Below are positions 1 to 10,442 of a stretch of DNA of 64,000 nt, one piece after another (position 1 is the stretch's first letter; every line of letters begins with the position of its first letter). Source of the DNA: Trissonchulus latispiculum (Eukaryota; Nematoda; Enoplea; Enoplida; Ironidae); contig JASAND010012614.1 of the NCBI GenBank assembly GCA_030248195.1, positions 1-64,000 of the forward strand, in the 5' to 3' direction. The position numbers and the translations under genes were made by a program. The notes under the pieces are model-generated. The model did not search any database. It was not told where the DNA came from and worked only from the letters and a program-made list of their open reading frames with translations.

Positions 1-928
1 ATCAGGATTACAGATTCCTAAATCTTAAATCTGAATCTTGACATCTTGAATCTTAAATCTTAATATCTAAGCCTTGAATAGAATTGTTGCTACCTATTTT
101 TATTCATGTTAAAAAAGTTTCAGTAATAAACGATGTTAATCGCACTTTTTAGTCTAAAAACTTAGAAATTGCATTCTTGGACAAAAAGTGAATGTCACAG
201 CTCAGCCGGTTGGATTAGAACCATTTCATCCGCATGAAAGAAAGGTTAAAAATTCAACAGTTTTCAGCATAAAGTGTCACGCAGGAATAAAAGAGTCTAT
301 TTTGTCAGGAGGAGGTAGTCATAAAATGGTGCTCATCACTGAAGGGAATTGCCATGGTAACGTGAAAAGTCTGATTTTTAGGTACCATTGCAGAGCGATT
401 GCTGAATTTGACTAATTAGAAACGTTAGCTTGTTTTAAAACTAATCTTGAGGAAGCCTTCAAATGGAATAAATGAGCGCGAGCCGTCGCCTTTGGATAAA
501 AGCCTACAGGAATGGATAAAGTAGGTATTGTGAGGAATTTTTCAGGGCTTATGAACAAAGGGATATGGATCAGCCTGGGCAGACTGATGCTGAAAGCGAG
601 ATAAATTCAGAGATTTTTACTGTAAACTTTTTCGGAATAAATTGGCTAAGTAGGTGGATGTGCTGAATTTAGTGCCTTTCAGACTGGCAATCCAACGGCT
701 GTTTTTCCCTTGGCTATAATGGGTGTTTTAACCAATTTTCAGTGTCCCATGCCGGAGTTAAAGAAAGAAGAAACTGTAAAGAATGAACTCTGGCCGGTCT
801 GAAAGCTGCGGTCGCCCGCGGAGATTGTCTAGCCGCACCAAAGGGTCAAATTTTCGAAATTATAGATGTGAAATCTGGACAGATTGTGCGATTTAAATTA
901 ATCTCGGGTACATTTTATCTCAATGGGG
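1..928. other. Unassigned AT-rich sequence
   Basis: No recognisable coding region, RNA gene or complete repeat is visible. The short reading frames here have no known domain and no similarity to the elements further along. The stretch probably belongs to an older, decayed repeat or to plain intergenic sequence. Confidence 0.4.
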
Positions 929-1125
929 GAGATCATTTTTTGACGATTTTTCGACCATCTTCGATTTTGCTCATTTTCACATATTTTTTAGTCTCCCTGC
1001 ATGGGTTTTCACAAAAAGACAAGAGCGTTTTGCATAATATTTCTTCTATCATTCTGCAGAAGCCTTCAAAGGTGACCTTGCGTGTTAAAGGTGGCATGTG
1101 TTAAACCTTGGAAAATAGGAAGGTT
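929..1125 (+). mobile_element. Decayed left end of a TTAA-flanked element
   Basis: The sequence around 945-995 (GACGATTTTTCGACCATC followed by a GATTTTGCTCATTTTCACA stretch) matches the left end of the element at 5338-6575. The string GTGTTAAAC...GGAAA near 1097-1120 matches the same element about 150 bases further in. No right end or TTAA flank is visible, so this is a fragment. It is interrupted by the Ty3/gypsy 5' LTR at 1137 or ends just before it. Confidence 0.5.
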
Positions 1126-1136
1126 CGGTTATAAAG

Positions 1137-1425
1137 TGTAAAAGATTTGAGATCTGATCCTTGCTTTTAAAAAGAGATGTGATCTAGCAGTGTCGTGATT
1201 TCGTAACGATAGAAAACGTTGATCTTCTCGCAGAACATAGGAACAAAGTTAACTTTGAGTTGGCTTGAGAAGTTGATTAAGAGCTCGCGAATCCAAGAGG
1301 CTTCACGTTGACCTATCTATACTCAGCTTCTAATAAACTGGTCTGGTTTCTGATTTGTGGATCCCCAACGCCTTCCATAGGCTAGCCCCTCTAAAAATCC
1401 ATCTGCCTTCGCCTAACCCTCCACA
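1137..1425 (+). repeat. 5' LTR of the Ty3/gypsy element
   Basis: This 289-bp repeat starts TGTAAAAG and ends CCACA. It shares long blocks with 8439-8746, for example around the GAGATCTGATCCTTGC string near the start and the CTTCTAATAAACTGGTCTGG string near the end. AATAAA within that second block could serve as a polyadenylation signal, which is inference. The 5' copy is about 19 bp shorter than the 3' copy, mainly because of a gap close to the start. Confidence 0.9.
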
Positions 1426-1428
1426 TGT

Positions 1429-1446
1429 TGGTGCACTGGGTAGGAT
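1429..1446 (+). promoter_or_regulatory. Primer binding site (tRNA-primed)
   Basis: TGGTGCACTGGGTAGGAT begins three bases after the 5' LTR. The leading TGG is complementary to a tRNA 3' CCA end, as expected for minus-strand priming. The tRNA species is not assigned; the tRNA-like segment at 2670-2741 does not match this site. Confidence 0.75.
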
Positions 1447-1639
1447 CAAGATCAACCGAAAACAAAGGACAGAACTGGAGGAATAGACCAAGGAGTGAAG
1501 CATCTCAACAACTGAAAGAAGATCGAACAGGACCCAAATAGCTGAACATTTTGAACATATTATCTAAAGTGTAGGTAAGCCACTAGTCAAGGCTCTGTTT
1601 TAATATCATATCTTAAGTTTCCTGGTTGTTTTTCGTCAC

Positions 1640-2640
1640 CACATGGCTGCTAGAGGGGGCGGAGCATACGCATTTGCGTTAGTAGCCCCACCAAAAAGTT
1701 TTTCCGGGAAGTCTCACAAATTAAAAACGTTCTTTCGGCAACTGGTGGATTGTTGCTAGTATTATAACCACAACCAAAACCGATCACGCGTGCAGTTGAA
1801 AAGTTTGTTAACCGGCGAAGCTCGCCATTACTGGGACCACGAGTTAACAGACGAACAGAAAAATTTAGCAATACCGGAAGTTTGAGAACTTTTTGAGGAC
1901 AGATTTGGGCAAGTTCGTGACGCATAGCTATCTTGGCATAAATCAGCTAAGTTGAAACAGAAATCAGAAATGTCTGTTGATACATTTGCTGCAAAAATCT
2001 AATCGGCTGTGCACAAAGCTTAACCGGCATTTACGGCACCACAGCGAGATGAAATCAAATTACGATATTTCTGTAATACTTGTCTTAAGAAATATCGCAG
2101 AAGTTTAAGACACAGAGAGCCAAACAGTTTCCCTGAAGCAGTATCATTAGCAAGGAAAGAAGAAAGTTATTCGACTTCAACTAGTACTGATACTAACAGT
2201 GCGAATAACACGTCTTCCTCCTCGAGCACTTCCGATACTGACAACAGCTCAAGCACTAAACGCCATCAAAAACGCAAAAGAAAACGTATGAGAAAGAGAC
2301 CACGGGAAACTGAGAAAGTCTCCAAGACTGCCTCGGTTTCACTGGTTCAGTCGACAGTGGACGAAAATACAAAATTGTCGGCAGACATCGCGCGTCTTAA
2401 TGCGAATGTAGAATCACTCAAAATGAAAAATCTGAGTGCTGCTGACGTTGTTTGTCAGTTTTGTGGTAAAAAAGGCCACGATGCTCTTTCTTGCTATCAA
2501 ATAGTGGGCTGCCCCCAAAGAGGTGGTCGAATTTGGAGCAGCGGTGTTTCTTCCAGCCCGGGGCCGCGGCAGAGGTGCCATGGCGGAAAACTAAGCAGAC
2601 CCTTCGTCGGTGGGAAAAACGGAAGGGCGGCAGATTGATT
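1640..2640 (+). pseudogene. Decayed gag with one CCHC zinc knuckle
   Basis: Upstream of the protease the sequence encodes gag-like fragments interrupted by stops, such as KSEMSVDTFAAKI near 1965-2010. An open stretch at 2288-2638 is lysine and arginine rich at its start, has a possible short coiled coil around residues 28-50, and then a zinc knuckle CQFCGKKGHDALSC at 2453-2494 with spacing C-x2-C-x4-H-x4-C. Such knuckles bind genomic RNA in gag nucleocapsid regions. There is no single intact frame from the expected gag start, so I call this a pseudogene. Position between the LTR/primer site and protease supports the assignment; the capsid portion itself is not recognisable. Confidence 0.75.
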
Positions 2641-2669
2641 GATAAGCCTGTAACGGGAGTTCAGATGAT

Positions 2670-2741
2670 GGCCCTGTGGTGTAGCGGTAGCATGTCTGTT
2701 TCCGGATCAGAAGGGCCGTGGTTCGATCCCCGGCTGGGCCA
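2670..2741 (+). tRNA. tRNA-Arg(CCG)-like segment, probably a pseudogene
   Basis: The 72 bases fold as a cloverleaf. The acceptor stem GGCCCTG/CTGGGCC has one T-T mismatch, with an A discriminator. The A box resembles TGGTGTAGCGGTAGCA and the B box is GGTTCGATCCC. The anticodon arm is TCTGT/TCAGA around the loop TTCCGGA, which gives anticodon CCG at 2702-2704. The T stem pairs well only if one T is bulged (GCCG-T-GG with CCCGGC), which suggests a one-base insertion and loss of function. It lies inside the retrotransposon between gag and protease, an odd place for a host tRNA gene. It may be a captured or SINE-like insertion. A tRNA covariance-model search would settle the isotype and status. 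Confidence 0.7.
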
Positions 2742-2762
2742 ATTCTTTACTTTCAATGGTGA

Positions 2763-3789
2763 GTGAAAAAGCTGAACCTCCCTCTTCCCTTCTCTCTTCT
2801 AGGTCCTGGTTTCGTGGGTACGAGGGTGCCTGACGCCTCCCGTTCAGGCTTGTCCTCGATTTCTTCTTGGTCCACCAGCAATGGTAGAAGCGCTACATGT
2901 GGCGAGGCTGTCAGGAGCCTGCTTCCCTTACACCTTTACTGTGCGGAATGCGAAATATTTAATTTTCCGTTGGAAGCTGTTATCGATTCAGGCTTAGTCG
3001 TGAATGTCATTTCATCCGATATTTTTACAAATATTAAGCTCGCGGCCGACCAAATCAATATAAAGTAGTCGCAGGCAGTGAACTAAAAAATTGGTTTCTT
3101 TTTCAAAACAAAATGTGAAGGTGAATGGGGCGGTCAACATTCCTTTCAAGCTAGGGAATAACCTATATAATGTTTTGTCTTACATAATTGAGGGGGCTCC
3201 GGGTGATTGTTTGTTGGGTCTTGATTTTCTTCGTTTCACTAATATAGATTTGGTGCAGGAACTGCTATGCATTGGCACAGAGCGTGTGCCTCTGGAGTCT
3301 TTTGGTTCCTTCTACAAACAGCAACAGACTGTAACTTCCGTTGTGATGTCGGAAAACACATCAATTCCGCCAAGAACCGAGGTCGTTCTACATTCCTTGC
3401 TGATGGGCTGTGACCAGAGTTTGAACGAAGCCGTACTTGAACTGGTACCTTTAGTTGATGGAAGCTGTCATCAACTGCATAATTCTGTACTAGTTGCGAG
3501 AGCTTTGATAACACCAGTCGGTGGTCTCATTCCTGTAAAAATTGCTAAAATCTCCAATGACAAAGTCAAGCTAAAGTTTGGCACCTTGTTGGGCCATGTA
3601 CATGGGATAGACGGGAAAGCTATTTCCTTTACTGGTTTACTAGGTGAGCAAAGTCAGCTGAATTCTTCCACGCCTACGTTTGGTGTGCAGAAAGCTGGCA
3701 ACGATGTCTTTCTTGATGAAGGACCATTGTCTGCATTACCGACAGGTGTTACCTTGGAACACAGCAATCTTTCAAACGGGAAAAGTTGA
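2763..3789 (+). pseudogene. Retroviral-type aspartic protease region of the Ty3/gypsy element
   Basis: The translated sequence contains VIDSGLVVNVIS near 2970-3010, where DSG is the catalytic aspartate motif. It is followed about 70 codons later by GDCLLGLDFLR at 3202-3234, which matches the LLG-x-D-(F/W)-L flap-side motif of Ty3-type proteases. The domain would process the Gag-Pol polyprotein. A stop at 3066-3068 separates the two motifs, so the copy cannot make the enzyme. The remainder to 3789 is open but has no recognised fold; it links protease to reverse transcriptase. Reverse transcriptase lies one frame back from here. I saw no canonical heptameric slip site at the junction, so the shift is probably decay rather than programmed. 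Confidence 0.7.
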
Positions 3790-5006
3790 GACTAGCGGAG
3801 TTACTTTCCGTTAACAGTAAGTTGTTTTCAAAAGGTGACCACGACATTGGACGCACTGGGTTGGTACAGCAAACCATTGACGTGCACAATCATTACCCTA
3901 TTCCTAAAAAGGCGTACAGGGAGCCGCTGGCTCGAAAGGAAAGAATACAAACGCATATTCGCTACCTTAAAGATCGAGGGGTCATACGAGAGTCTAACTC
4001 ACCGTGGAGCAGTCCCATCGTTATTGTACCCAAGAAGGACGGCTCCGACAGGTTTTGTGTAGACTTTCGGGACTTAAATGCGATAACTCGCAAGGATGCG
4101 TAGCCTCTTCCTCGGACTGATGAGCTACTAGACAGAGCAGGTGGAAGCAAGTACTTTGATACTATGGACTTAGCCAGTGGGTATTGGCAAATCGAAGTGG
4201 CAGAGGAGGACAAATGCAAAACGGCATTTATCTCCTCTCAGGGCTTATACGAATGGAATGTCATCCGCTCCGGACTTACCAATGCACCGGCAACATTTCA
4301 GAGATTAGTAAATGTTGTCTTCAGTGGGCTTCCGTGGGAATTTTGTTTAGTGTACCTAGACGATATTATTGTTTTTTCTGAAACATTTGAGCAACATCTC
4401 GAACACCTCCAATGTGTTTTCGGCAGACTAAAGTTGGCAAATTTGAAGTTAAAAGGTAAGAAGTGCCATTTTGGCAGGGCTTCTGTGGCATACTTAGGCC
4501 ACATTCTTCCAGCCGAAGGTCTTAGCGTAGATCCAGCTAAAGTAGAGGCAGTTTAAAAGGTACCTCCTCAGCGGAACCTTACTGAGCTCAAAAGCTTTTT
4601 AGGGGCGGCTTCGTATTATCGTAAGTTTGTGCAAAACTTTTCCGATATAGCTCATGCTCTGAACCAGCTGACGCGCAAAGACCAATCATTTGTATGGACT
4701 AAAGCTTGTCAAGAAGCTTTCGATATATCGAAATCCAAAGTTTCGTCTGTACCAATCCTTGCAGTGCCTGTTGTATCCAAACAGATTACTGTCTATACGG
4801 ATGCAAGCAGTGTTGGAATTGGCGGGGTGCTAGCCCAAACCGTAAACAATGCTGAAAGGGTAATTGTATGCCACAGCCGACAGCTTAGACCATCAGAATC
4901 AAGGTATGCAACCATTGAAAAGGAGTGCCTGGCCATAGTAGACTCCATTAAAACCTTTCGACCTTATCTTTATGGACAACACTTCACAGTTATAAACAGA
5001 CCATAA
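3786..5006 (+). pseudogene. Reverse transcriptase and RNase H of the Ty3/gypsy element
   Basis: Reading in one frame, the usual Ty3/gypsy reverse transcriptase blocks appear in order: IRESNSPWSSPIVIVPKKDG, FCVDFRDLNAIT, FDTMDLASGYWQI, GLTNAPATFQRLV and the catalytic LVYLDDIIVFS at about 4348-4380. The connection domain follows (LTELKSFLGAASYYRKFV), and then RNase H with VYTDASSVGIGGVLAQ and the YATIEKECLAIV block. These enzymes copy the element's RNA into DNA and degrade the template. In-frame stops at 4101-4103 and 4554-4556 and the end of the frame at about 5006 show loss of function, although the YLDD site itself is preserved. The sequence continues into integrase in another frame. Confidence 0.92.
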
Positions 5007-5333
5007 CCCCTAGTTTGGCTGAATAAAATGAAAAGCAGTTCAAACAAGATGGCGGGCTGGGCTATTTCATGGCAACAATACTCTTTTGACGTAAAATATA
5101 GGCCTGGAAGGTCACATGGGAACGCCGACGGTTTGCTTATGGTTATATGCTTATGGTTTGCTATGCTTCACCAGTCGACGCAAAAACAGTCATTCCAGAT
5201 AGCCTGAAGGTAAAAGTTCTGACCCAGCTGCATGACCATCCTACGGCTGGCCATTTGGGATATTTCAAAACCCTGGGTAAAGCCCAACAGCTTTGTTACT
5301 GGTCGGAAATGGGCAGAGGCATTAAAAATTATG

Positions 5334-6579
5334 TTAAGGGGGGGGGTCCATTTTTGGCCGATTTTTCGACCATCTCCGATTTTGCTCATTTTCACATATT
5401 TTGTTGTCCAATTGGTATATTTTAACGAGTTTTTGAAATGAAGGTCGGAGCTCTTACGGTTAGCGAGTAATTTCGCCTCAAAGTTGATGTCAGTATGTGT
5501 TAAACATAGGAAACGGAAAAAGTGGTGATTTTTTCCGTGCGCCAGAGAAATCTCGCCAACGACAAAACGGATCACTTCAACGTCCATCTTATATCATAAA
5601 TACGATCTAGAAGGGTGATTTGTAGGAAGCAGAATTTTAATTTAGGCCTTCAAAAATTTTTAATTAATTTTTTAAGTTTGCGAACAGCCAAATTTGACTG
5701 TTTTGCAACGATGGAATTGGGGGTCAGCAACTTTGATGAAATATTCTGAAAGCTGTAAGGCCTAATTAAAAATTCTACTTCCTACAAATCACAGCTTATG
5801 ACAGGACAATTCGAACGCTACCAATTGATCCTGGTTAGCTCTGTCCGATTTCGAGATTTCTCTGGCGCAGAAATCTCAATTTTTAGCAAAATTTTGAAAA
5901 TTCCCGTTTTTTGGCAAATAACATAGAGCTATGGCAACACAGGCCTGTAAAATGTTAAACTATCTATTTGCGCACCATTATTGATGACTTTAGGTCAAGT
6001 TTGGGCACAAATGGTGCAGGATAGTGCACCCAGTTGGTCGCTGTGGTTAAATATGGGGGTCTGACAACCATAATATCAAAAATAGCGATTTTCCAAATTT
6101 TTCGAAATATGTTAAATTTTATATCAATCGAAAGCTCTCATTGTCCTGAACATTTTTTCTTCTTGGACTATTGCCCGAAAATGCACCAAATTCAAGTTAT
6201 CGGCCGTTAAATGATTTTCGTTTTCAAGGCTTTCCAGCGCCGGTGCTACTCCCTAAAATCACAAAATAAAGTAATAAAGAAAAGTTTTCCCATTAAAAGC
6301 TACCCTAACTTCTTTGTTTGCATCAGATAACAAACATACAACCAAATGAAGCTCCATTCTCAAGGAAGTTCAGGTGTAAAGTGCCTTTATTTGCTGCGGC
6401 ACCGCCGTTTTCACTTGTTTTCAAATTGCATGCAATCAATAGCAGGTTACTCGTTAAGTACTGAACGAAACTACTCGAAATTAAAACTCGATATGCAGGA
6501 CATATGTGACAAAATTTTGTGTGAAAATGAGCAAAATCCGTGACCATAAAATTTTTCATGGTGGACCCCCCCCCCTTAA
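5334..6579. mobile_element. TTAA-flanked non-autonomous element (piggyBac- or Kolobok-like) inside integrase
   Basis: TTAA occurs at both edges (5334-5337 and 6576-6579). The 1238-bp body starts with a run of G then TCCA and ends TGGA then a run of C, with matching inverted subterminal sequence around GATTTTGCTCATTTTCACA. Removing the body and one TTAA restores the integrase frame exactly (codons for NYVK then CCVRCQ), which shows the insertion was clean. No transposase frame is visible, so the copy depends on enzymes elsewhere. TTAA duplication is typical of piggyBac and Kolobok; I cannot choose between them. The palindrome at 24029-24760 has the same ends. Confidence 0.85.
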
Positions 6580-6929
6580 GTGTTGTGTAAGGTGTCAGGA
6601 GCACAAAGATGCAGATCCTTGTCACAAAGTGCCACTGCAGTCTATAGCGGTGAGCAAACCATTTGAACTGTTGTGTGTTGATGTAGTCGGCCCTTTGAAG
6701 CGGACGCGTCGAGGTAATCGATACCTGCTCGTATTCTTGGATCACTTCACGAAGTGGCCAGAAGTATTTGCAGTAGCATCGGTAAGCGCAGATGTCGTCG
6801 CTCGAAAATTAGCTGAAGAAGTCATTTGCAAACATGGGATCCCTAAAACTTTATTGACTGATCAAGGTACTAACTTTTGTTCCAAATTGATCAGGAAAGT
6901 CGAGGCCATTCTCGGTATTAAGAACCATT

Positions 6930-7352
6930 AGATTTTAGGTTTATACAGTGGATACACCACCAACGTTCGCAGTTATCACATTGGATAGATTCGGGGACAA
7001 TATTGGTACAGACAGAACATGGTAGGTTATCAAGGTCCGGATTGTCAGTCATTATGGCATATAGGTTGCAAGGCAATTGGTAGTGAAACGGTAGATGGAG
7101 TGGAGTAGTAGGATTCTAATTAGGTAGCCGAAAGTAGCGGGTAGCATAAACGCTCTGCTACCAGAACTTGTGTTGAGAAAATAGATTGGCAGCAGTATTC
7201 ATTGAAACTTATCATAGCAACTAACCTATGTATCCAAAACATGTCATAGTCATCAATAACGTATGATATTTCCAAACTTTCTAAAGTTACATTGTAGCTT
7301 AAATATTTAACGGATGTTATCTTTGAAGAATTCGTTTCTTTAGTTTTCAACA
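6930..7352. other. Unclassified interruption in the integrase core
   Basis: Integrase reads LGIKNH up to about 6930 and resumes with the YHPQGN block at about 7353. In intact Ty3/gypsy integrases these blocks are nearly adjacent. The intervening 420 bp shows no coding similarity and no obvious terminal inverted repeat; an AAC occurs at both edges. It could be an old short transposon. Confidence 0.5.
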
Positions 7353-7957
7353 ACAGCGTACCATCCACAAGGGAATAGGCTAGTAGAACGCTATAATCGC
7401 ACCTTAATCAACACAATTTCCAAATATGTGTCGTCCAAAGGTAAAGACTGGTGGGATGTACACTTACCCTTTGCTTTCTTCGCTCATAGAACTGCACTGC
7501 ACGCGTCTACTAGATCTAGTCCCTTCGAATTGGTATACGGCCGGCAGGCTAGTTTACCATTACAATTGGATATACATAAAACAAGCGCTAGCAACAGCAA
7601 ATTTCTTTCTGTTCAAAATCTTTACAAGGGCATAGAAGAACTACATAGAACAGCACATGAAAACTCCCAGCTCGCTCAACATCGGCAAAAAGGAATTATG
7701 ATAAAAATACTAAATTTAAAGAATTCAGTGCAGGAGAGTTGGTGTGGGTATCAACCGTGCCAAAGTCTCCTAAATTCCAACCTAAGTGGAAAGGTCCGTA
7801 TATTGTGATGAAACCAAAGTCCTCTGTGATATACGTTGTCAAACTGCCCGGTCGCCGGCCAATGACAGTAAACACAAATCGAGTCAAGAAATTTCATCTG
7901 AGTCAGACAGTTTGTTCAGCTACCGCAGAACAAAAACATTTAAAAGGAAAATCTGAA

Positions 7958-8160
7958 TCTGTGAGGCGTCCTGGCTTCTCCAAAGCAGAATCCAGTATTT
8001 TCAAACTTGAGCTGTTTGAGAAAAATCCTTGATCTCTGAGGCGTCCTGGCTTCATCTAAGCAGACATCAGCATTTTTCTAAAAGTCAAATATTTTTCGAA
8101 AATTCTGGTTCTGTGAGGCGTTCTGGCTTCGTGATTGCAGAGACCAGTATTTTCATTTTC
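7958..8160 (+). repeat. Three imperfect 75-bp tandem repeats near the 3' LTR
   Basis: TCTGTGAGGCGTCCTGGCTTC at 7958 recurs in similar form at 8033 and 8109, each followed by a GCAGA-CAG-ATTTT pattern. The unit length is 75 to 76 bp. The repeats lie after the integrase and before the polypurine tract, where some LTR elements carry extra non-coding repeats. Confidence 0.75.
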
Positions 8161-8425
8161 AAAAGTTGGAATCGCTGTGCAAACCTCCTGAAGAAAGCTG
8201 CTAAATTCATCTTTACTTTTTATTTATCTTCATTTTATTTATATTGATGTATTGCTACCTGTCGTCTCTAGTGGCCATTCTACCAAATTAAACTTACCTC
8301 TAAAAGTCAACTATATACCGTAGTTGTTTAAACTTTTTTGAAGGCCTTGCCTAGTCGTTAACCTTAAATTGTTTGTACTATGTGTTGCTTTGTAAGGGTT
8401 CGTGAGCTTGTTAAAGGCTTTTCCT

Positions 8426-8438
8426 AAGGGGGAAGGAG
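8426..8438 (+). promoter_or_regulatory. Polypurine tract
   Basis: AAGGGGGAAGGAG lies directly before the TG of the 3' LTR. In LTR elements such a tract resists RNase H and primes plus-strand synthesis. Confidence 0.85.
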
Positions 8439-8746
8439 TGTAAAAGAAATAAGAAGTGTATGAGCTTTTTGAGATCTGATCCTTGCTTTTAAAAAGAGAT
8501 GTGATCTTTTAGCAGTGTTGTGATTTTGTAGCGATAGAAAACTTTCTTTTCGCGAACATAGGAAAAAGTTAACTTTGAGTTGGCTTGAGAAAGTTGATTA
8601 AGAGCTCGCGAACCCAAAAGGCTTTACGTTGGCCCATTTATACTCAGCTTCTAATAAACTGGTCTGGTTTCTGACTTGTGGCTCCTCAACGCCTTCCATA
8701 GGCTAGTCCTCTAAAAGTCCATCTGTCTTGGCCTAGCCCCTCCACA
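8439..8746 (+). repeat. 3' LTR of the Ty3/gypsy element
   Basis: This 308-bp repeat starts TGTAAAAG after the polypurine tract and ends CCACA, matching 1137-1425 over most of its length with scattered substitutions and small indels. Confidence 0.9.
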
Positions 8747-8829
8747 AAAAGTTTGTGGCAGAAGAAGTTTTCGCTGTACGAAACATACTGCGGTACAACT
8801 TTGCACGCATGCTAAGGACACATTCTATA

Positions 8830-9360
8830 AGGACCAGTATAAAATGCAGACGCAGACGCAGACTAGCAGACTGGGGTATAAAACGCAGACTTTGATGCAG
8901 ACGGAGACTCGGGTATAAAAAGCAGACGCAGACCGTACTAAAAGTATAAAATGCAGACTTTTGAGCAGACTTGCAGACTAGGGTATAAAAACCAGACCTG
9001 GGTATAAATTGTAGACTTTTGAGCAGACTTGCAGAGCGAGGTATAAAAAGCAGACTTTTGAGCAGACTTACTGATCCTGATATGAAATGCAGGCTAGGCT
9101 ATAAAATGTAGGCCAGTCAGCAATTAAAGCAAGCTCCGGTATAAAATGTATTACGTACAGGTTTTGCAGATATTGGTGTAAGCTATGCAGTATGGTCGGT
9201 AACAATTTTTGTCGGTAATAAATTATTTGTCGGTAATAAAAAAATTTTTGTGATCTTTTGTTAACGAGTTCACAAAAAATCAGCTAGGATAATTTTTTCA
9301 TGCATAAATAGAGCATAGACCAATGCTTGTTTTTAACGTTTTGCAACGTTGTGCAAGGTT
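8830..9360. repeat. Partial foldback element: TATAAAA/GCAGAC array plus core fragment
   Basis: From about 8835 the sequence repeats short irregular units built from GTATAAAATGCAGAC and TTTTGAGCAGACTTGCAGAC until about 9130. The following stretch (9240-9330, around GAGTTCACAAAAAATCAG and CATGCATAAATAGAGCAT) matches the core just inside the array at 58775-59080. No inverted partner array is seen before the LINE at 9411, so this is one end of such an element. Confidence 0.75.
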
Positions 9361-9448
9361 ATCCAACTAATAATTTACATGCTTCAAATCACTTTAGGTC
9401 GGGTTTTCTGTAGGCCAGGCTAGGAGTGCCGCTAACGATGATGGTACA

Positions 9449-10246
9449 TTGCTATCTGCTGTCCTACTAAATACCCGTAACATTTCAAATAAATTAGTAA
9501 ATTTTAACACGGAGATTGTTTCCAACCTAAAACCTGATGTAGTGTATTTAACAGAGACATGGCTTTCTTCTGGAGATCCTGATCATCTTATTTCTGGAAA
9601 CAATTTTTACAATGTATTTAGGTGCGATAGGGCATTGGATAGAAGCGGTGGGGGAGTAGCTGTATTAGTAAATAACGGATTGAAGTGCTGTAGTATAAAG
9701 GTACCTAACCATGAAGGTGTTGAGATTGAGATTGTCTGTGTGAAAATAAAATGTAGTGGTATTGAATTATTATTGTGTTGTGTCTATCGTTGTGTCTATC
9801 TGTCACTTGTTGTAACTAGTGTGTTCGATTATCTATGGCAGCTTCTGAAATTTTTGTCGGAACAACGGCTACCAGTTATTTTGGGGGGTGATTTTAATCT
9901 CCCGGGGATTGACTGGGTAAATGGAGTTGCCTGTAGTACCTTTCGACAAAATGAGTTTTTCAATATGTCTGAAGCCTTTGGTCTTTCTCAATTAGTGTTG
10001 AAACCAACTCGGCAAACTTCTATGCTGGATCTGGTGTTTGTTAACAAATTGTCATTTATTTCTTGTGTGAATATGCTACCTCCTCTGAGTTCAAGTTATC
10101 ATAATGTAATATCTTTCCGTGTTAATATTCCAAGACCAAACGATGACAACCCCACTTTGGGTAAATTTTTATGGGATAAATCGGATGATGGTAACATCTA
10201 TCGGCATCTTGTAAGGGTGAACTGGAATTTACTGTTTAACACCGGC
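9449..10246 (+). pseudogene. LINE ORF2 fragment: APE-type endonuclease
   Basis: The fragment carries VYLTETWLS (catalytic Glu block), DRSGGGVAVLV, VILGGDFNLPGIDW (GDFN block) and LDLVFVN, in the order of apurinic-like endonucleases of LINEs. These nick target DNA to start reverse transcription. In place of the C-terminal SDH/GDH triad it reads SSSYHN, so the Asp next to the catalytic His is lost. The frame runs into the Harbinger terminus at 10247, where host-LINE coding stops. Compared with the intact ORF2 it lacks no earlier endonuclease motif. Confidence 0.85.
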
Positions 10247-10442
10247 TTGCACCAATGGAGAATAACTGAAGAATAAGTTAACCTCAAGGTTAACTCGAGG
10301 TTAACTTGCTATTCTTCAGTTATTCCGTTGCACCACTCAGGGTTAACTTATTCTTCAGTTAACCTCAAGGTTATCTTATTCTCCAACTGCTTAAAAGTTA
10401 ACCCTGTTCTAGATAAGGGTTAGTTGGAGAATAAGTAGTTTA

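Larger units (their letters stand above)
5147..8032 (+). pseudogene. Integrase of the Ty3/gypsy element, split by two insertions
   Basis: The N-terminal HHCC zinc-binding segment reads HDHPTAGHLGYFKT then CYWSEMGRGIKNYVK. It is cut at 5333 by a TTAA-flanked element and resumes at 6580 with CCVRCQEHK, so the two cysteines of the motif lie beyond the insertion. The catalytic core follows: CVDVVGPL gives the first Asp, LLTDQGTNF the second. A further 420-bp interruption comes next, and then YHPQGNRLVERYNRTL carries the catalytic Glu. A C-terminal part with a chromodomain-free GKVR/PKFQPKWKGPYIV-like segment spans 7739-8030 in another frame. Integrase inserts the element's cDNA into chromosomes. 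Splitting plus frame changes make it non-functional. Confidence 0.88.
1137..8746 (+). mobile_element. Ty3/gypsy LTR retrotransposon, decayed and interrupted
   Basis: Two similar direct repeats (1137-1425 and 8439-8746) begin TGTAAAAG and end CCACA. A primer binding site follows the first and a polypurine tract precedes the second. Between them, gag zinc knuckle, protease, reverse transcriptase, RNase H and integrase appear in the Ty3/gypsy order. The flanks TAAAG and AAAAG match at 4 of 5 bases, as expected for an aged 5-bp target duplication. Stops at 4101 and 4554, several frame changes, a TTAA-flanked insertion at 5338-6575 and a second interruption near 6930-7352 show that the copy is dead. 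LTR divergence is visible, including small indels, so the insertion is not recent. Confidence 0.93.

Noticed and set aside
1650..1925. 91-codon minus-strand frame in the retrotransposon
   Set aside because: It lies antisense to decayed gag and has no domain.
3775..3792. Programmed -1 frameshift between protease and reverse transcriptase
   Set aside because: The frames do differ by one, but no X-XXY-YYZ heptamer in the right register is present and the copy is full of other lesions.
4117..4124. CTGATGAG as a hammerhead core in the Ty3/gypsy region
   Set aside because: It encodes a conserved reverse transcriptase segment (TDELLDR) and no GAAA strand or stems are present. The same applies to CTGATGA near 36286 in the LINE.
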